A stretch of DNA of 64,000 nt from Bin80 sp965209015 (lineage in GTDB: Bacteria > Bacteroidota > Rhodothermia > Rhodothermales > Bin80). Below the pieces are notes generated by a model. That model saw nothing but the letters and a program-made list of their open reading frames with translations, ran no database searches and had not been told where the DNA came from. The stretch spans positions 806,001 through 870,000 of the forward strand of contig OZ242367.1 in assembly GCA_965209015.1 (NCBI GenBank). Reading direction: 5' to 3'. Numbering within the stretch: the stretch's first letter is position 1; each line of letters starts with the position of its first letter. The position numbers were made by a program, and so were the translations under genes. This document shows, piece after piece, positions 63,847-64,000 of this stretch.

Positions 63847-64000
63847 ATGCAGCCCACTGTGAATGACAGCCAAATTTCGATCATGAACCCCAACGGCAAA
63901 CAAACGCTAGCCTCTCGTTTGATTGTGATTCTTGGCGATCAACTCTCTTTGGATCTCGCGGCTTTGCGCCTTGGGGATCCAAATCATGATATAGTCCTCA
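63847..64000 (+). CDS. cryptochrome/photolyase-related protein, N-terminal part
   Basis: Partial gene running off the window, 51 codons visible. After a short leader it reads SRLIVILGDQLSLDLAALRL, the N-terminal strand and GDQL motif of the prokaryotic Fe-S cryptochrome/(6-4) photolyase-related family, which repair UV lesions with light. An internal ATG (63883) or GTG (63859) could also be the start. The catalytic region lies outside the window. Confidence 0.7.
   Translation, partial: MQPTVNDSQISIMNPNGKQTLASRLIVILGDQLSLDLAALRLGDPNHDIVL

Overview
The window reads as ordinary chromosomal DNA of a Bacteroidota/Rhodothermota-like (FCB-group) bacterium. The evidence is indirect: a DUF1015-serA-serC cluster, a ~1060-residue IleS, a TraR/DksA protein with a degenerate zinc finger, a small conserved protein of the kind often mislabelled 'ABC transporter ATPase', a three-ORF proton-translocating transhydrogenase, and little use of Shine-Dalgarno sequences. 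Phylum-level placement is an inference. No rRNA, complete insertion sequence or CRISPR array is visible.

Layout. 0-9 kb: outer-membrane barrel protein, lipoprotein sulfatase, sugar-phosphate isomerase-like protein, HAD phosphatase, ilvD and a GntP-type permease. 9-11.4 kb: AlbA_2/HATPase regulator carrying an 11-bp tandem repeat, an intergenic region with DnaA-box-like repeats, tRNA-Asn and tRNA-Leu. 11.5-23.8 kb: lepA, a secreted protein, lepB, an L,D-transpeptidase, a K+ channel, xseB and xseA (separated), an SDR, a low-Mr phosphatase, a HAD phosphatase and rfbB. 24.1-24.5 kb: an initiator tRNA gene split by a 264-nt group I intron, with a terminator. 24.6-31.4 kb: DUF1015-serA-serC, pntAA-pntAB-pntB and a hotdog thioesterase.

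31.7-39.6 kb is the accessory island. It holds three small unknown + strand genes. On the - strand there is a Gabija anti-phage pair (gajA OLD-type ATPase/TOPRIM nuclease, gajB UvrD-type helicase), followed on the same strand by a tightly overlapping run of five genes: two unknowns, a DUF5131 protein, a small lipoprotein, and a ribbon-helix-helix-like gene with an in-frame amber codon. A short RNase III-like fragment lies at the outer edge.

39.6-49.3 kb is housekeeping again: the conserved tesA / ybbA-ybbP arrangement, yggS, purine nucleoside phosphorylase, ileS, a dksA-like gene and lspA. 49.6-51.6 kb is a second, eroded defence spot: hipBA with a palindrome over the hipB start, then remnants resembling the first codons of hsdM and the C-terminus of an ImmA/IrrE protein. 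51.7-63.6 kb: TctC-type binding lipoprotein, DinB-like secreted protein, collagen-like lipoprotein, a glycerate kinase / DUF255 / thiolase operon, a TSDG-repeat secreted protein and alaS. The window ends with a 39-bp direct repeat pair and the start of a photolyase-related gene.

The strongest observations are the group I intron in tRNA-fMet, the Gabija-linked overlapping operon with its nonsense-interrupted last gene, the out-of-frame tandem repeat in the AlbA_2 gene, and the deletion scar beside hipBA.
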